The translations under genes were made by a program, and so were the position numbers. DNA of 52,479 bases from Microseira wollei NIES-4236 (lineage in GTDB: Bacteria; Cyanobacteriota; Cyanobacteriia; Cyanobacteriales; Aerosakkonemataceae), in contig NZ_BLAY01000059.1 in the NCBI RefSeq assembly GCF_020521235.1, forward strand, positions 1 through 52,479. Direction: 5' to 3'. Under the pieces are notes generated by a model. It saw only the letters and a program-made list of their open reading frames with translations. It had not been told where the DNA came from and searched no databases. This document shows positions 42,226 through 50,189 of this stretch, piece after piece; the stretch's first letter is position 1; each line of letters opens with the position of its first letter.

Positions 42226-43320
42226 ATGTCTCGTACAGGTTACACCCTTCCAGTTTTCGCCGTTGCATCTGCTAAAGCTGCTTTATTGCACCTGCAAAAA
42301 AAGCTAGAATTGCCCTGTGAAGTTGCTCTCGATTTGCTGGGAGATACTGCTTATATTTCGATTCAACAAGTTGCTAGATTAGATGATACAAGTGCATTAG
42401 CAATTACCAAGAGCGCTCCGGGAGATAATTTAGATTTAACCCGCAATACCCCGATTTGGGCATGGGTAAAATTAACTGCTAAACAATCCCAAGCCTTAAT
42501 ATTAGAAGCTGGGGAAGGTTTAGGAAAAACTGCCACACAAGAACCGGCAATTTATAGCTACGCTCGTCGCTTATTTGATGCCAACTTGCTACCATTAATT
42601 CCACGGGATAAAACGGTAACGGTATCGATTATTCTGCCAGAAGGTCGCGAACTTGCTCAACGCACTTCTAACGAAGCATTTGGTATTTTAGAGGGATTGG
42701 CATTACTAGGAACCAGTGGCATTTCTCAACCTTTGTCAGCGGCAGATCATCTGGAAGAATTTCAAAAAATCTTGCAAGCGAAGGTTAAAAATTGTCCTAA
42801 CTTAGTATTTTGCATTGGTAGCAATGGGATGCAAGTGGCACAAAAATTAGGGATAAAAGAAGAAGCGATCGCACCGACAGGTAACTGGATCGGCGCGTTG
42901 TTAGTAGAAGCCGGATTGCGTGGTGCAGAATCTGTTTTACTTTTAGGTTATCAAGGTAAATTGATTAAACTCGCGGGTGGTATATTCAACACCTCTAGTC
43001 ATTTAGCAGATGCCAAATTAGAAATTATCAGCGCCGCTGTAGTGCGAATTTGTGGTAATATTGAAGCAGCGCAAGCAGTTTTAAATGCTAATACAGCCGA
43101 TGCCGCGTATAAAACTTTGGTGGAATTAGGATTAGCTGAATCCGCCTTCAAAGCCTTAGCGGAAACGATTAGCGAGAAAGCGCAAGCATATGTCCAAAAG
43201 TATGCCAATGTGGCGTTACAGGTGGGGACAGTGTTATGCGATCGCCAGGGTAACATCATTGTTCGGGATGCGATCGCTTCTGAAATCTTATATCAAATCG
43301 GGTTGCATCGGAATAATTAG
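42226..43320 (+). CDS. cbiD: Cobalt-precorrin-5B C(1)-methyltransferase CbiD
   Basis: A 364-residue enzyme of anaerobic-type cobalamin biosynthesis that methylates C-1 of cobalt-precorrin-5B using SAM. The start MSRTGYTLPVFAVASAKAAL is the cyanobacterial version of the SGYTTGTCAAAAAKAA motif. NLDLTRNTPIWAWVKL, GEGLGKTATQEPAIYS, ISIILPEGRELAQRTSNE, GTSGISQPLSAADHLEEF (near 165) and GGIFNTSSHLADAKLEI are all CbiD blocks. The length is normal. It stands alone; no cobalamin riboswitch was seen upstream, where the space is filled by a palindromic repeat. Confidence 0.93.
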   Translation: MSRTGYTLPVFAVASAKAALLHLQKKLELPCEVALDLLGDTAYISIQQVARLDDTSALAITKSAPGDNLDLTRNTPIWAWVKLTAKQSQALILEAGEGLGKTATQEPAIYSYARRLFDANLLPLIPRDKTVTVSIILPEGRELAQRTSNEAFGILEGLALLGTSGISQPLSAADHLEEFQKILQAKVKNCPNLVFCIGSNGMQVAQKLGIKEEAIAPTGNWIGALLVEAGLRGAESVLLLGYQGKLIKLAGGIFNTSSHLADAKLEIISAAVVRICGNIEAAQAVLNANTADAAYKTLVELGLAESAFKALAETISEKAQAYVQKYANVALQVGTVLCDRQGNIIVRDAIASEILYQIGLHRNN

Positions 43321-43326
43321 CTTTCT

Positions 43327-43362
43327 TGCTAATTGCTAATTGCTAATTGCTAATTGCTAATT
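43327..43362 (+). repeat. STRR heptamer array
   Basis: Five GCTAATT heptamers directly downstream of the cbiD stop codon. Confidence 0.85.
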
Positions 43363-43406
43363 CCCCCTACAGGTCGTAATTCCGATGCAACGGTCAACCA
43401 TATTAC

Positions 43407-43480
43407 AGCGGATTGCAGCCGTATGAGGCACACCTTTGTGTGCAAGCACCCTTAATGCTGCGCGCTTGACAAACGAAGCC
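43407..43480 (-). repeat. Palindromic repeat (family P) copy 3
   Basis: On the minus strand it reads GGCTTCGTTTGTCAAGCG, GCAGCATTAAGGGTGC, GTGTGCCTCATACGGCTGC and AATCCGCT, matching copy 1 at its right end base for base over CTCATACGGCTGCAATCCGC. Confidence 0.78.
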
Positions 43481-43529
43481 CTTGGGCTGTACATCACTAA
43501 GAAAGCAATCGGCTGTAAAATCGCACATC

Positions 43530-43604
43530 TTATAACTTTAAAGCTTTCTTAGTCGGATTTATCCGACTTTAGCTATTAGACGGGGAATTTATTCCCCGTC
43601 GGGT
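43530..43604 (+). repeat. Multi-hairpin repeat, intergenic copy
   Basis: TTAGTCGGATTTATCCGACT, TTTAGCTATTAG and GACGGGGAATTTATTCCCCGTC. It has the same linker and hairpin layout as the in-gene copy at 30308-30435. Confidence 0.78.
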
Positions 43605-43657
43605 GATGGCAACAGGTGCAACATCTGAGTTAACTACACGACTTACGCACTTCAAAG

Positions 43658-44144
43658 CCTAGAAACCGCTTTTAGTTTCCAGTCAGCACCATTAAAATTG
43701 AGCCAGAGTGCTTCTCGCTGATACATGGGAATAAAGACGCCGCCATGTTCTTTCCACGCAGCAGGTACGCTATCGGCATAGTCATCAACTTTGCATTTTC
43801 CGCATTCATTGGTTCGTGAGGCAATACATTTTCCTCTGCACCATCGTGGAGATGAGGGGATACGTTGCTATTTCTGGATGGTGTGCTGCGTTATCCCAGC
43901 GCTTGTGCAATTGACCATCAGCACTCTGCCAATGAAAGCGATATTTTGTGACTTGTACCCCTGCTGCTGTGACGATAAAAAACTCAAACATCTCTAAAAA
44001 GCTATTGTCTTTCAAGGTAAGCCGGTAACGCAATAGTCCGCGATTGCCTTGTTCTTCTTCACGAACTATTGTCCAATTTACCACTTGTGGATTCAAAACG
44101 ATCTGTGCTTTGATGTGAGCTAGATAATCGCCTGCGTTTGTCAC
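43658..44144 (-). pseudogene. DUF6516-like toxin, frameshifted, with trailing fragment
   Basis: The minus-strand frame starts GTG at 44144: MTNAGDYLAHIKAQIVLNPQ, NWTIVREEEQGNRGLLRYRL, DNSFLEMFEFFIV, KYRFHWQSADGQLHKRWDNA, AHHPEIATYP. These match the DUF6516 (TumE-like) toxin family as I know it. After ATYP the family-like sequence moves to another frame (HLHDGAEENVLPHEPMNAE), so a base has been lost near 43855; the open frame runs to 43806. Further on (43658-43800), DDYADSVPAAWKEHGGVFIP and MYQREALWLNFNGADWKL appear in yet another frame. This is a fragment of a common cyanobacterial protein whose name I do not know. The start overlaps the broken upstream partner. Confidence 0.7.
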
Positions 44145-44197
44145 ACAGATAACTCCAAGTGATGAATTTTATTTAAAATATCTTGCCGAAGTTCCTA

Positions 44198-44440
44198 TTA
44201 GCCAGACCATTCAAAAAAATCTATTTCATCACCTAACTCTCCCGCTTCAAAACGTTGGTAAAAATTTTCTTAATTCATCTCGTAGCGCTGCTCAAATTCG
44301 CGCATATCTTGTTCGTACCGCTTTAAGCGCAATCGATATTGACTGAGAGCGATATCCAAGAGCTTACCTAATATTTGGTCTAGTTCAGATTGAGCGGGAT
44401 AAGTTTCTTTGAGAAGTTCAAGTTTACTTAATGCATCCAT
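44198..44440 (-). pseudogene. Small antitoxin-like partner of DUF6516, three in-frame stops
   Basis: ATG at 44440 begins MDALSKLELLKETYPAQSEL, then LGKLLDIALSQYRLRLKRYE and QDMREFEQRYEMN, before TAA at 44270-44272. The frame continues family-like (ENFYQRFEAGELGDEIDFFE, WSG) to TAA at 44198-44200 and TAG next to it, then ELRQDILNKIHHLELSV ending at a TGA that overlaps the GTG of the toxin. The acidic coiled-coil character and overlap suggest the former antitoxin. The intact part (56 codons) might still be made. Confidence 0.65.
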
Positions 44441-44588
44441 TACTAAACCTCTGCTCGCTTTATCCTATGGTAAACCCTCTAGAGCGATCGCACTGCTAAC
44501 AGATGCTTGGTTTACTCACTTCGCGCTATAACATTACCAATCTCTTCTTTTCCTTTCACCCCGGTTCGTGCGTCTGGAGCGGTTCGTT

Positions 44589-47516
44589 CTATTTCGTTTC
44601 CATCCAATTTGGTCCTGCGTGAACATCCACCACTAACGGCACGCTTAAATCTACAGCAGTTTCCATCGTTGTGCGAATCTTACCTTGCAATTCTTCCCAC
44701 TCAGATGGAGGAATTTCAAACACTAATTCATCATGCACTTGTAATAGCAATCGCGCTTGGTAACTCTGTAACACTTCGTGCAGTTTTACCATGGCAATTT
44801 TGATAATATCTGCACTAGAACCCTGAATTGGAGCATTCGCAGCAGCGCGTAAAAGTTGGGCATCGTTTTGACCCATTTTCTTCAATTCGCCTAAATTAAT
44901 ATCATCCGGATTGCTACCTTTGAGTTGGCGCAGACTACCTGCCTCGAATTTAAAATAGCGACGGCGTCCTAGAATTGTTTCTACATAACCGTTAGCGATC
45001 GCTTCCCGTTTCATCCGTTCCAAATACTCAAAAACTTTGGGATAACGGCTATTAAATCGCTTAATAAAATCGTTCGCACTCGCCTTATTAACTCCTTTAG
45101 TTGATCGCGAAAACCGCAAAGCACCCATCCCGTAAATCACGCCAAAGTTGATAGTCTTCGCCAACCGTCTTTCATCAGCGGTTATTTCGTCTTTCTCAAA
45201 CACTAACCGCGCCGTCACCGTGTGAATATCCTCATTATTCTTGTACGCTTCAACTAATACGGGTTCTTGACTTAAATGCGCCAAAATTCTTAACTCAATT
45301 TGGGAATAATCCGCCGCTACTAGCAACCATCCCGTTTCCGGTAAAAACGCCTTGCGAATTTGCCGACTAAATGCAGTGCGAATCGGAATATTCTGCAAAT
45401 TCGGGTTAGAAGAAGATAACCTTCCCGTCGCCGTCGCAGTTTGGTTAAAATCCGTATGAACGCGCTGGGTATCAGCACGCATCAATGCTGGTAGTGCATC
45501 AACATAAGTAGATTTCAGCTTAGACAGGGTGCGATATTCTAAAATTGCATCAACGACCGGGTGATCTCCCTGCAATTTTTCCAGCGTCGCCGCGTCGGTG
45601 GAATATCCGCTTTGGATTTTGCGAGATTTTTTAGTACTTAATCCCAGCTTTTCAAATAATATTTGACTTAGTTGTTTGGGCGAACCTAAATTAAATTTTT
45701 CCCCCGCAGCTTCATAGGCTTTTTGTTCCAGTGCGGCTAAATCTTTTCCTAATTGTTGCGACAGTTCCCCAAGATAATCTGCATCAATGCGGATCCCAAT
45801 ATGTTCCATTTCTGCTAAAACTGGTTCTAGGGGCTGTTCCACTTCCTCTAGCAGCGATTTTAGGCGAGGTATTGCTGCTAATTCCTCGCCCATTTTTGCC
45901 ACTAATTGAAATGTCACATAAACCTGCATTCCGCAGTAATCCGCAATTTTGGCAATGTTGATATCGGCGATATTTTTTCCCTTGGGAACCACATCTCCAT
46001 AACTGCTGATGCTTGTTCCCAAATATCGTTGACAAACGTCGCCTAGATTACTGCTATCTTCTGGATTTAGTAAGTAACCCGCTAGCATGGTGTCAAATAC
46101 AACTCCAGCTAGTTTAATTCCCTGACAGCGCAATACTAAGCGGTCGAATTTGGCATTTTGTAATGCTTTGGGATATTTTCTATCTTCTAAAATAGGACGC
46201 AACGCTTCTAAAACCTTTGCCTTGTCTATATTTTTACCATTTTTATGATTAATAGGAATATAAGCAATATCCCTTGGCTCGGTTCCCCAACAGCAACCAA
46301 TTCCTACTAATTCAGCATCGCGCGGTTCTATATCGCTGGTTTCTGTATCCCAAGCAACGGGAATATCTGGGTTGGTAAAAGTTTGCAGTTTAGCGACCAG
46401 TTGGGTCAGCTTTTCAGGGGTATCAATAATTTGCGGAGTAATAGGTGAAGTTTTTTCTGACTGCGCTGCTTGTGTTTCCTCGAAACTGAAAAATGACAGT
46501 TGCTCACCTGCAAAGAAATCTTCTGATGGGGTAGCTTCTGGTTGTTTATTTTCTTCGAAAATACCTCCAAATGCTTGCTGAAGTTGCCTGACTCTTCCCA
46601 AAAAAGATTTAAATTCTAACTTTTCTAGCAGGGGTTCTAAAATCTCGCTATCAAAACCTTTTAGCTTGCAGTCTTCTAAAGTAACTTCCAACTGCACATC
46701 GAGTACCAGTTGCGCCAAGTGCTGAGAATGATAAGCGGCGTCTTTGCCTTCGAGTAGCTTTTTCTTAGTTGCACCCTGAATTTGCTCGATAGAGGCATAA
46801 ATTTGGTCTAAAGAACCGTATTCGGTAAGTAACTTAACCGCTGTGATTTCGCCAATGCCTTTAACGCCGGGAATGTTATCGGATTTGTCACCGCACAGCG
46901 CTTTGAAATCAACAACTTGCTCTGGGAATACTCCCATTTTTTCTTTAACTTGCTCTCTGCCAAACTCTGTAAATCCAGTATTGCTACTGCGCTGCAAGAA
47001 AGTTTTACCTAGATACAAAATGGTGATGCACCCATCTGAATCTACGAGTTGAAATAAATCTCGATCTCCGGTGATAATTTTGACTTTATATCCAGCAGTA
47101 GTTGCTTTTTTTGCCAAAGTGCCTAGAACATCATCCGCCTCGTAGCCGGGAGCAGTTACAATGGGCAAGTTAAAGGCATCTAGTAAGTCGTGGAGATTTT
47201 TTAGGTCGGTGATGAAATCTTCCGGTGTTTCGACGCGATCGCCTTTATAAGTATCGTCCGCTTCGTGGCGGAAAGTCGGTAATCCCAAATCGAATGCGAT
47301 CGCTATACTATCTGGTTTCTCTGACGCCATTACTTCCAACAGCGACTTGATAAAGCCAAAACAGACGCTTGTCGGAATTCCCGTGGAAGTTTTCAACCCC
47401 CCATCTCGTCCTTTAGCAAAGGCATAGAAGGAACGAAACGCTAACGAGTGACCATCAACCAAAATAATTAGCGGCATTTCCACGGTAGCTAAAATGGATT
47501 TTGCGACAAACTCCAT
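44589..47516 (-). CDS. polA: DNA polymerase I
   Basis: A 975-residue PolA acting in repair and Okazaki fragment maturation. The 5' nuclease (about 14-300) has VDGHSLAFRSFYAF, APGYEADDVLGTLA, GDRDLFQLVD and GDKSDNIPGVKGIG. The 3'-5' exonuclease (about 385-580) has Exo I WDTETSDIEP and Exo II LQNAKFDRLVL, but Exo III reads DYCGMQVYVTFQL with Gln at residue 531 where E. coli has the catalytic Asp501. The polymerase domain is complete: DYSQIELRILAHLS (motif A), RRLAKTINFGVIYGMG (motif B) and LLQVHDELVFE (motif C). Proofreading may therefore be weakened. The start could also be the ATG at 47477 (MPLIILVDGHSL). Confidence 0.95.
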   Translation of the reverse strand: MEFVAKSILATVEMPLIILVDGHSLAFRSFYAFAKGRDGGLKTSTGIPTSVCFGFIKSLLEVMASEKPDSIAIAFDLGLPTFRHEADDTYKGDRVETPEDFITDLKNLHDLLDAFNLPIVTAPGYEADDVLGTLAKKATTAGYKVKIITGDRDLFQLVDSDGCITILYLGKTFLQRSSNTGFTEFGREQVKEKMGVFPEQVVDFKALCGDKSDNIPGVKGIGEITAVKLLTEYGSLDQIYASIEQIQGATKKKLLEGKDAAYHSQHLAQLVLDVQLEVTLEDCKLKGFDSEILEPLLEKLEFKSFLGRVRQLQQAFGGIFEENKQPEATPSEDFFAGEQLSFFSFEETQAAQSEKTSPITPQIIDTPEKLTQLVAKLQTFTNPDIPVAWDTETSDIEPRDAELVGIGCCWGTEPRDIAYIPINHKNGKNIDKAKVLEALRPILEDRKYPKALQNAKFDRLVLRCQGIKLAGVVFDTMLAGYLLNPEDSSNLGDVCQRYLGTSISSYGDVVPKGKNIADINIAKIADYCGMQVYVTFQLVAKMGEELAAIPRLKSLLEEVEQPLEPVLAEMEHIGIRIDADYLGELSQQLGKDLAALEQKAYEAAGEKFNLGSPKQLSQILFEKLGLSTKKSRKIQSGYSTDAATLEKLQGDHPVVDAILEYRTLSKLKSTYVDALPALMRADTQRVHTDFNQTATATGRLSSSNPNLQNIPIRTAFSRQIRKAFLPETGWLLVAADYSQIELRILAHLSQEPVLVEAYKNNEDIHTVTARLVFEKDEITADERRLAKTINFGVIYGMGALRFSRSTKGVNKASANDFIKRFNSRYPKVFEYLERMKREAIANGYVETILGRRRYFKFEAGSLRQLKGSNPDDINLGELKKMGQNDAQLLRAAANAPIQGSSADIIKIAMVKLHEVLQSYQARLLLQVHDELVFEIPPSEWEELQGKIRTTMETAVDLSVPLVVDVHAGPNWMETK

Positions 47517-47571
47517 TTTAGCTACCAGCGAAGCCTTTCCACATTCACCGGAAGAAATATCCCGTCGCCGA

Positions 47572-48300
47572 TTAAACTCTACCCACGCGACGACGACGCC
47601 AGAAGGCTAAAGCACCCCCACTCAGCGCTAAACCAGCCAAAGCCGTGGGTTCGGGAACTGCTGTTCTTCTGGCAACCGCCGTAATTGTAAAATCTTGGAA
47701 GTCGCCGTCGTTACCGTTTCCGGTATCCTCGAAGCCAATTCTGACAACTCTAGACAACGGATCGCTTGATTGAAACTGAGCTGCATTTACACCTGTAAAT
47801 ATAGTTGTATCCTCTTCTGCTTGCGAACCGAAAGAGTTAAACACAGCTTGTTGCGTTCCACCTGGAGCGAAAGTATTTAATGCCGTTGTCGAGTAAACAA
47901 TTCCGTTCACCCCGCTATCTAACCCTAAGCTATAGGTTTTATTCGCTATAAATGTGAAATAACTCTTACAACTCGTGCCTTCTGTAAAGGCTACCGTATT
48001 TCCGCAAGTCCCCCGCCAACCGTTCTCCGACAGGTTATCTGAGCCTTTCGTTTCCACAAACAAATCTTTAACAAATGTCAGTCTGTTGCCCGCCCCTATT
48101 TCAAACAGTTTGACGCTTGATTTAAACGCACCATTCGATTGAACAAAGTTAAATTTTACTTCGGTATTTTCAATAAATTTGATGCCCTGAGTGCCAAATA
48201 TTTCACCTGGTGTTAGAGAAACTGCTTGTCCAGGAGCCGTATAGCTAACCAAAGCCGTAGTAGCAGTCGCAATCAAACCTAGAATCTGTTTACCTTTCAT
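47572..48300 (-). CDS. PEP-CTERM sorted extracellular protein
   Basis: A 242-residue secreted protein. The signal peptide (MKGKQILGLIATATTALVSY, cleaved near 27) and the C-terminal sorting signal VPEPTALAGLALSGGALAFW followed by RRRR are both textbook PEP-CTERM features; the tail is recognised by an exosortase that places the protein at the cell surface. The middle is a beta-rich module with four Cys in two pairs and GFEDTGNGNDGDFQDFTITAVA, which looks like a DUF4114-type calcium/lectin-like end, though that is uncertain. The role is surface or matrix related. No exosortase gene is in the window. Confidence 0.9.
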   Translation of the reverse strand: MKGKQILGLIATATTALVSYTAPGQAVSLTPGEIFGTQGIKFIENTEVKFNFVQSNGAFKSSVKLFEIGAGNRLTFVKDLFVETKGSDNLSENGWRGTCGNTVAFTEGTSCKSYFTFIANKTYSLGLDSGVNGIVYSTTALNTFAPGGTQQAVFNSFGSQAEEDTTIFTGVNAAQFQSSDPLSRVVRIGFEDTGNGNDGDFQDFTITAVARRTAVPEPTALAGLALSGGALAFWRRRRVGRV

Positions 48301-48732
48301 TTTAGTATTCCTTTTCTGCCAGAATCAACCCTACTTATATTCAACCTTATACCTTCGCTACATATGCCGTTTATTCGGCCTTTTATTCAACTCTTTATCA
48401 AATAAAACATTTTTCTAAATTCTTGTAAATTTGATTTTATCAAGCTAAAAAAATGATATTAATTAAATGTAGTTAAATTGATTTACTAAGTGAGTATACG
48501 TCAAATATCCAGAAATTTAAATCCAAGTTAAGTGCAATTACTAATCTTGTCTTTTTTGACTGGGTTTTGCTATGGAAAAATTCATTATTTTTTAGATAAA
48601 AAAGCCACAAAAAACGAGTTGTTGGCATCGCGTATTAGTGGAAATACGAATAAACTTTAGAGAAACTTGGTTTCTTTGTCAGTTCGACTGCTACCCTCTA
48701 AAAGGAAGACATGAGAAAACCGACAAGCAATC
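48301..48732. other. AT-rich divergent intergenic region
   Basis: 432 bp between the divergent PEP-CTERM and HAD genes. No gene seen. A degenerate AGAAACTTGGTTTCT repeat lies at 48661-48675. Promoters for both genes should be here, but no hexamer pair is convincing. Confidence 0.5.
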
Positions 48733-49614
48733 ATGCAGAAAGCATCTGTTGCTCATCTAGCTGCGGCATCCAGACAAGAAGCGATCGCTGCTAACGATAT
48801 TCAACTGCTCGTTTTGGATATTGACGGCACGATCGCCGGCGAGTCGAACCAAATTCGCCCACCCGTATTGCAAGCAATTGAAGCAGCACGAGCAAAAGGG
48901 GTGAGGGTAGCGATCGCAACTGGTCGCATGTACCGTTCCGCCTTGCGTTTCCATCAAGCAATTGCCTCGGATCTGCCCCTGTGTGCCTACCAAGGCGCGT
49001 TAATTAAAGATCCGGCAACGCAAAATGTTCTGCGTCACCTGCCGGTTTCTCGCCAACTCGCATCCCAACTGTTGGACTACTTCGAGCAAAGCGAACTGCG
49101 AAATCTGCTCTCAGTCCACTTTTACATCAACGACCAGCTATACGTGCGGGAACTAACCGAGGAAACCAAACTTTATGCCCAACGCTCTAATATCGAGCCT
49201 ATTGCCGTTGGCGACCTCCGCAACGCCTTGGGAGAGGAACCGACGAAAGTATTAGCCCTCAGCGACGATAGCGACTTAATCGCACGCTTGCACGGTTCGT
49301 TGCAGCAGCAATACACCCCCGCCGAACTTTATCTGACCACATCGGTTGCAACGTTTTTTGAAGCAGCTAACCCCTTGGTGAACAAGGGAACCGCAGTCCG
49401 TTACCTCGCCGAAGAAATTCTGGGACTGCAACCGAGTAACGTGATGACCGTTGGCGACAACTTCAACGATGTGGAGATGCTCGCATATGCCGGTATCGGC
49501 GTGGCGATGGGAAATGCACCGGAAAAAGTGCAACACTTCGCCGATTGGGTCGCCCCCAGCGTCGAGCAAGACGGCGTCGCCGCAGCAATCGAAGAATTTA
49601 TCCTTTCCCAGTAA
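48733..49614 (+). CDS. Cof-type HAD-IIB hydrolase
   Basis: A 293-residue haloacid dehalogenase-type phosphatase. Motif I is LLVLDIDGTIAGES (nucleophile Asp about 28, acid Asp about 30), motif II is VAIATGRMYRS, and motifs III/IV are NKGTAVRYLAEEI and MTVGDNFNDVEMLAYAGIGV. The cap insertion between motifs II and III has the IIB size. Family members dephosphorylate small sugar phosphates or flavin precursors; the substrate is unknown. The N-terminal 20 residues before motif I are unusually long, and a later start is possible (no good ATG is seen). Confidence 0.88.
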   Translation: MQKASVAHLAAASRQEAIAANDIQLLVLDIDGTIAGESNQIRPPVLQAIEAARAKGVRVAIATGRMYRSALRFHQAIASDLPLCAYQGALIKDPATQNVLRHLPVSRQLASQLLDYFEQSELRNLLSVHFYINDQLYVRELTEETKLYAQRSNIEPIAVGDLRNALGEEPTKVLALSDDSDLIARLHGSLQQQYTPAELYLTTSVATFFEAANPLVNKGTAVRYLAEEILGLQPSNVMTVGDNFNDVEMLAYAGIGVAMGNAPEKVQHFADWVAPSVEQDGVAAAIEEFILSQ

Positions 49615-49845
49615 AGGCACGGCAGCAGCAAAACTTTGAGCTGCGGACAAAACTTACTGATGTTCCCTACCGCCGAACAATCAACCGCTTGCTCGATGAC
49701 CAAGAAGACACGGGGACGCGGGGACGCCCAGACGCGGGGAATTGTCTAGAAAAACTCTCCGCGTCACCGTGTCCCCGTGTCCCCGCGTCCTCTTCAACGA
49801 TCCCTACTTTGTTGCTATTGTCATAAAAATTTAATAAATTAGGCG
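49615..49845. other. Downstream region with G-rich inverted repeat
   Basis: CACGGGGACGCGGGGACGCC (49709-49728) is mirrored by CGTGTCCCCGTGTCCCCGCG (49768-49787), a low-complexity inverted repeat common between cyanobacterial genes. It may act as a bidirectional transcription barrier. No gene seen. Confidence 0.55.
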
Positions 49846-49874
49846 TGACAAATCCGGGTGACCTCCTGTATAGT
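49845..49874 (+). promoter_or_regulatory. Promoter of the small RNA
   Basis: GTGACA (49845-49850) and TATAGT (49869-49874) are spaced by 18 bp, giving a predicted start near 49880. Confidence 0.6.
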
Positions 49875-49879
49875 GACAA

Positions 49880-49945
49880 CTGTGTGAGGAGCGAACCAGT
49901 TGGAGGACCGAGACGAAACACGGCCAGTCGTCGGTCCTCTTTCTG
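49880..49945 (+). ncRNA. Yfr2/Cyano-1-like small RNA
   Basis: About 65 nt after a good promoter. The 5' part contains TGTGTGAGGAGCGAAC between CAACTG/CAGTTG arms. The 3' part is a stem GAGGACCG (49903-49910) with CGGTCCTC (49932-49939), capped by a loop containing ACGAAACACGG, and followed by TTTCT. An AAACA-containing loop in an abundant two-part RNA with a terminator stem is how I remember the Yfr2 (Cyano-1) family, whose members are among the most abundant small RNAs in cyanobacteria. The family name is from memory; that this is a structured, terminated transcript is directly visible. Confidence 0.6.
49932..49945 (+). terminator. Rho-independent terminator arm of the small RNA
   Basis: This is the 3' arm CGGTCCTC of an 8-bp GC-rich stem paired with 49903-49910, followed by a short T-rich tail TTTCT. 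Confidence 0.55.
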
Positions 49946-49958
49946 ATCGGAACTTATT

Positions 49959-50045
49959 CAGGACTTACCCCAAGAAACCGGGTTTCTATGAAAAACTAGA
50001 GCTTGACGCAGAAACCCGGTTTCTAACATCGTCGTGGGTAAATCC
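49959..50045 (+). mobile_element. AGGACTTA-ended MITE, copy 3
   Basis: About 87 bp with ends CAGGACTTACCCC and GTGGGTAAATCC and two inverted AGAAACCCGGTTTCT motifs inside. No clear duplication. It ends 3 bp before the target duplication of MITE copy D. Confidence 0.72.
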
Positions 50046-50054
50046 GATTATTTA

Positions 50055-50186
50055 ACTCAAGTTGCTGGTGATCTCTCGAAGAGCGGCTAATAGCTAATGG
50101 CTAATGGCTAGATTGGTAAAAATCCTAGATTAGCAATTAGCAATTAGCAATTAGCAACGCCCTTGTTTATCACTAGCAACTAGCGT
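50055..50186 (-). mobile_element. MITE copy D at the stop codon of the DALR gene
   Basis: 132-bp TANNTA-family element with perfect 6-bp duplication TATTTA (50049-50054 and 50187-50192). Right end GCAACTAGCGT, left end ACTCAAGTTGCTGG. The TAA stop of the minus-strand DALR gene (50190-50192) lies within the duplication. Confidence 0.88.
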
Positions 50187-50189
50187 TAT

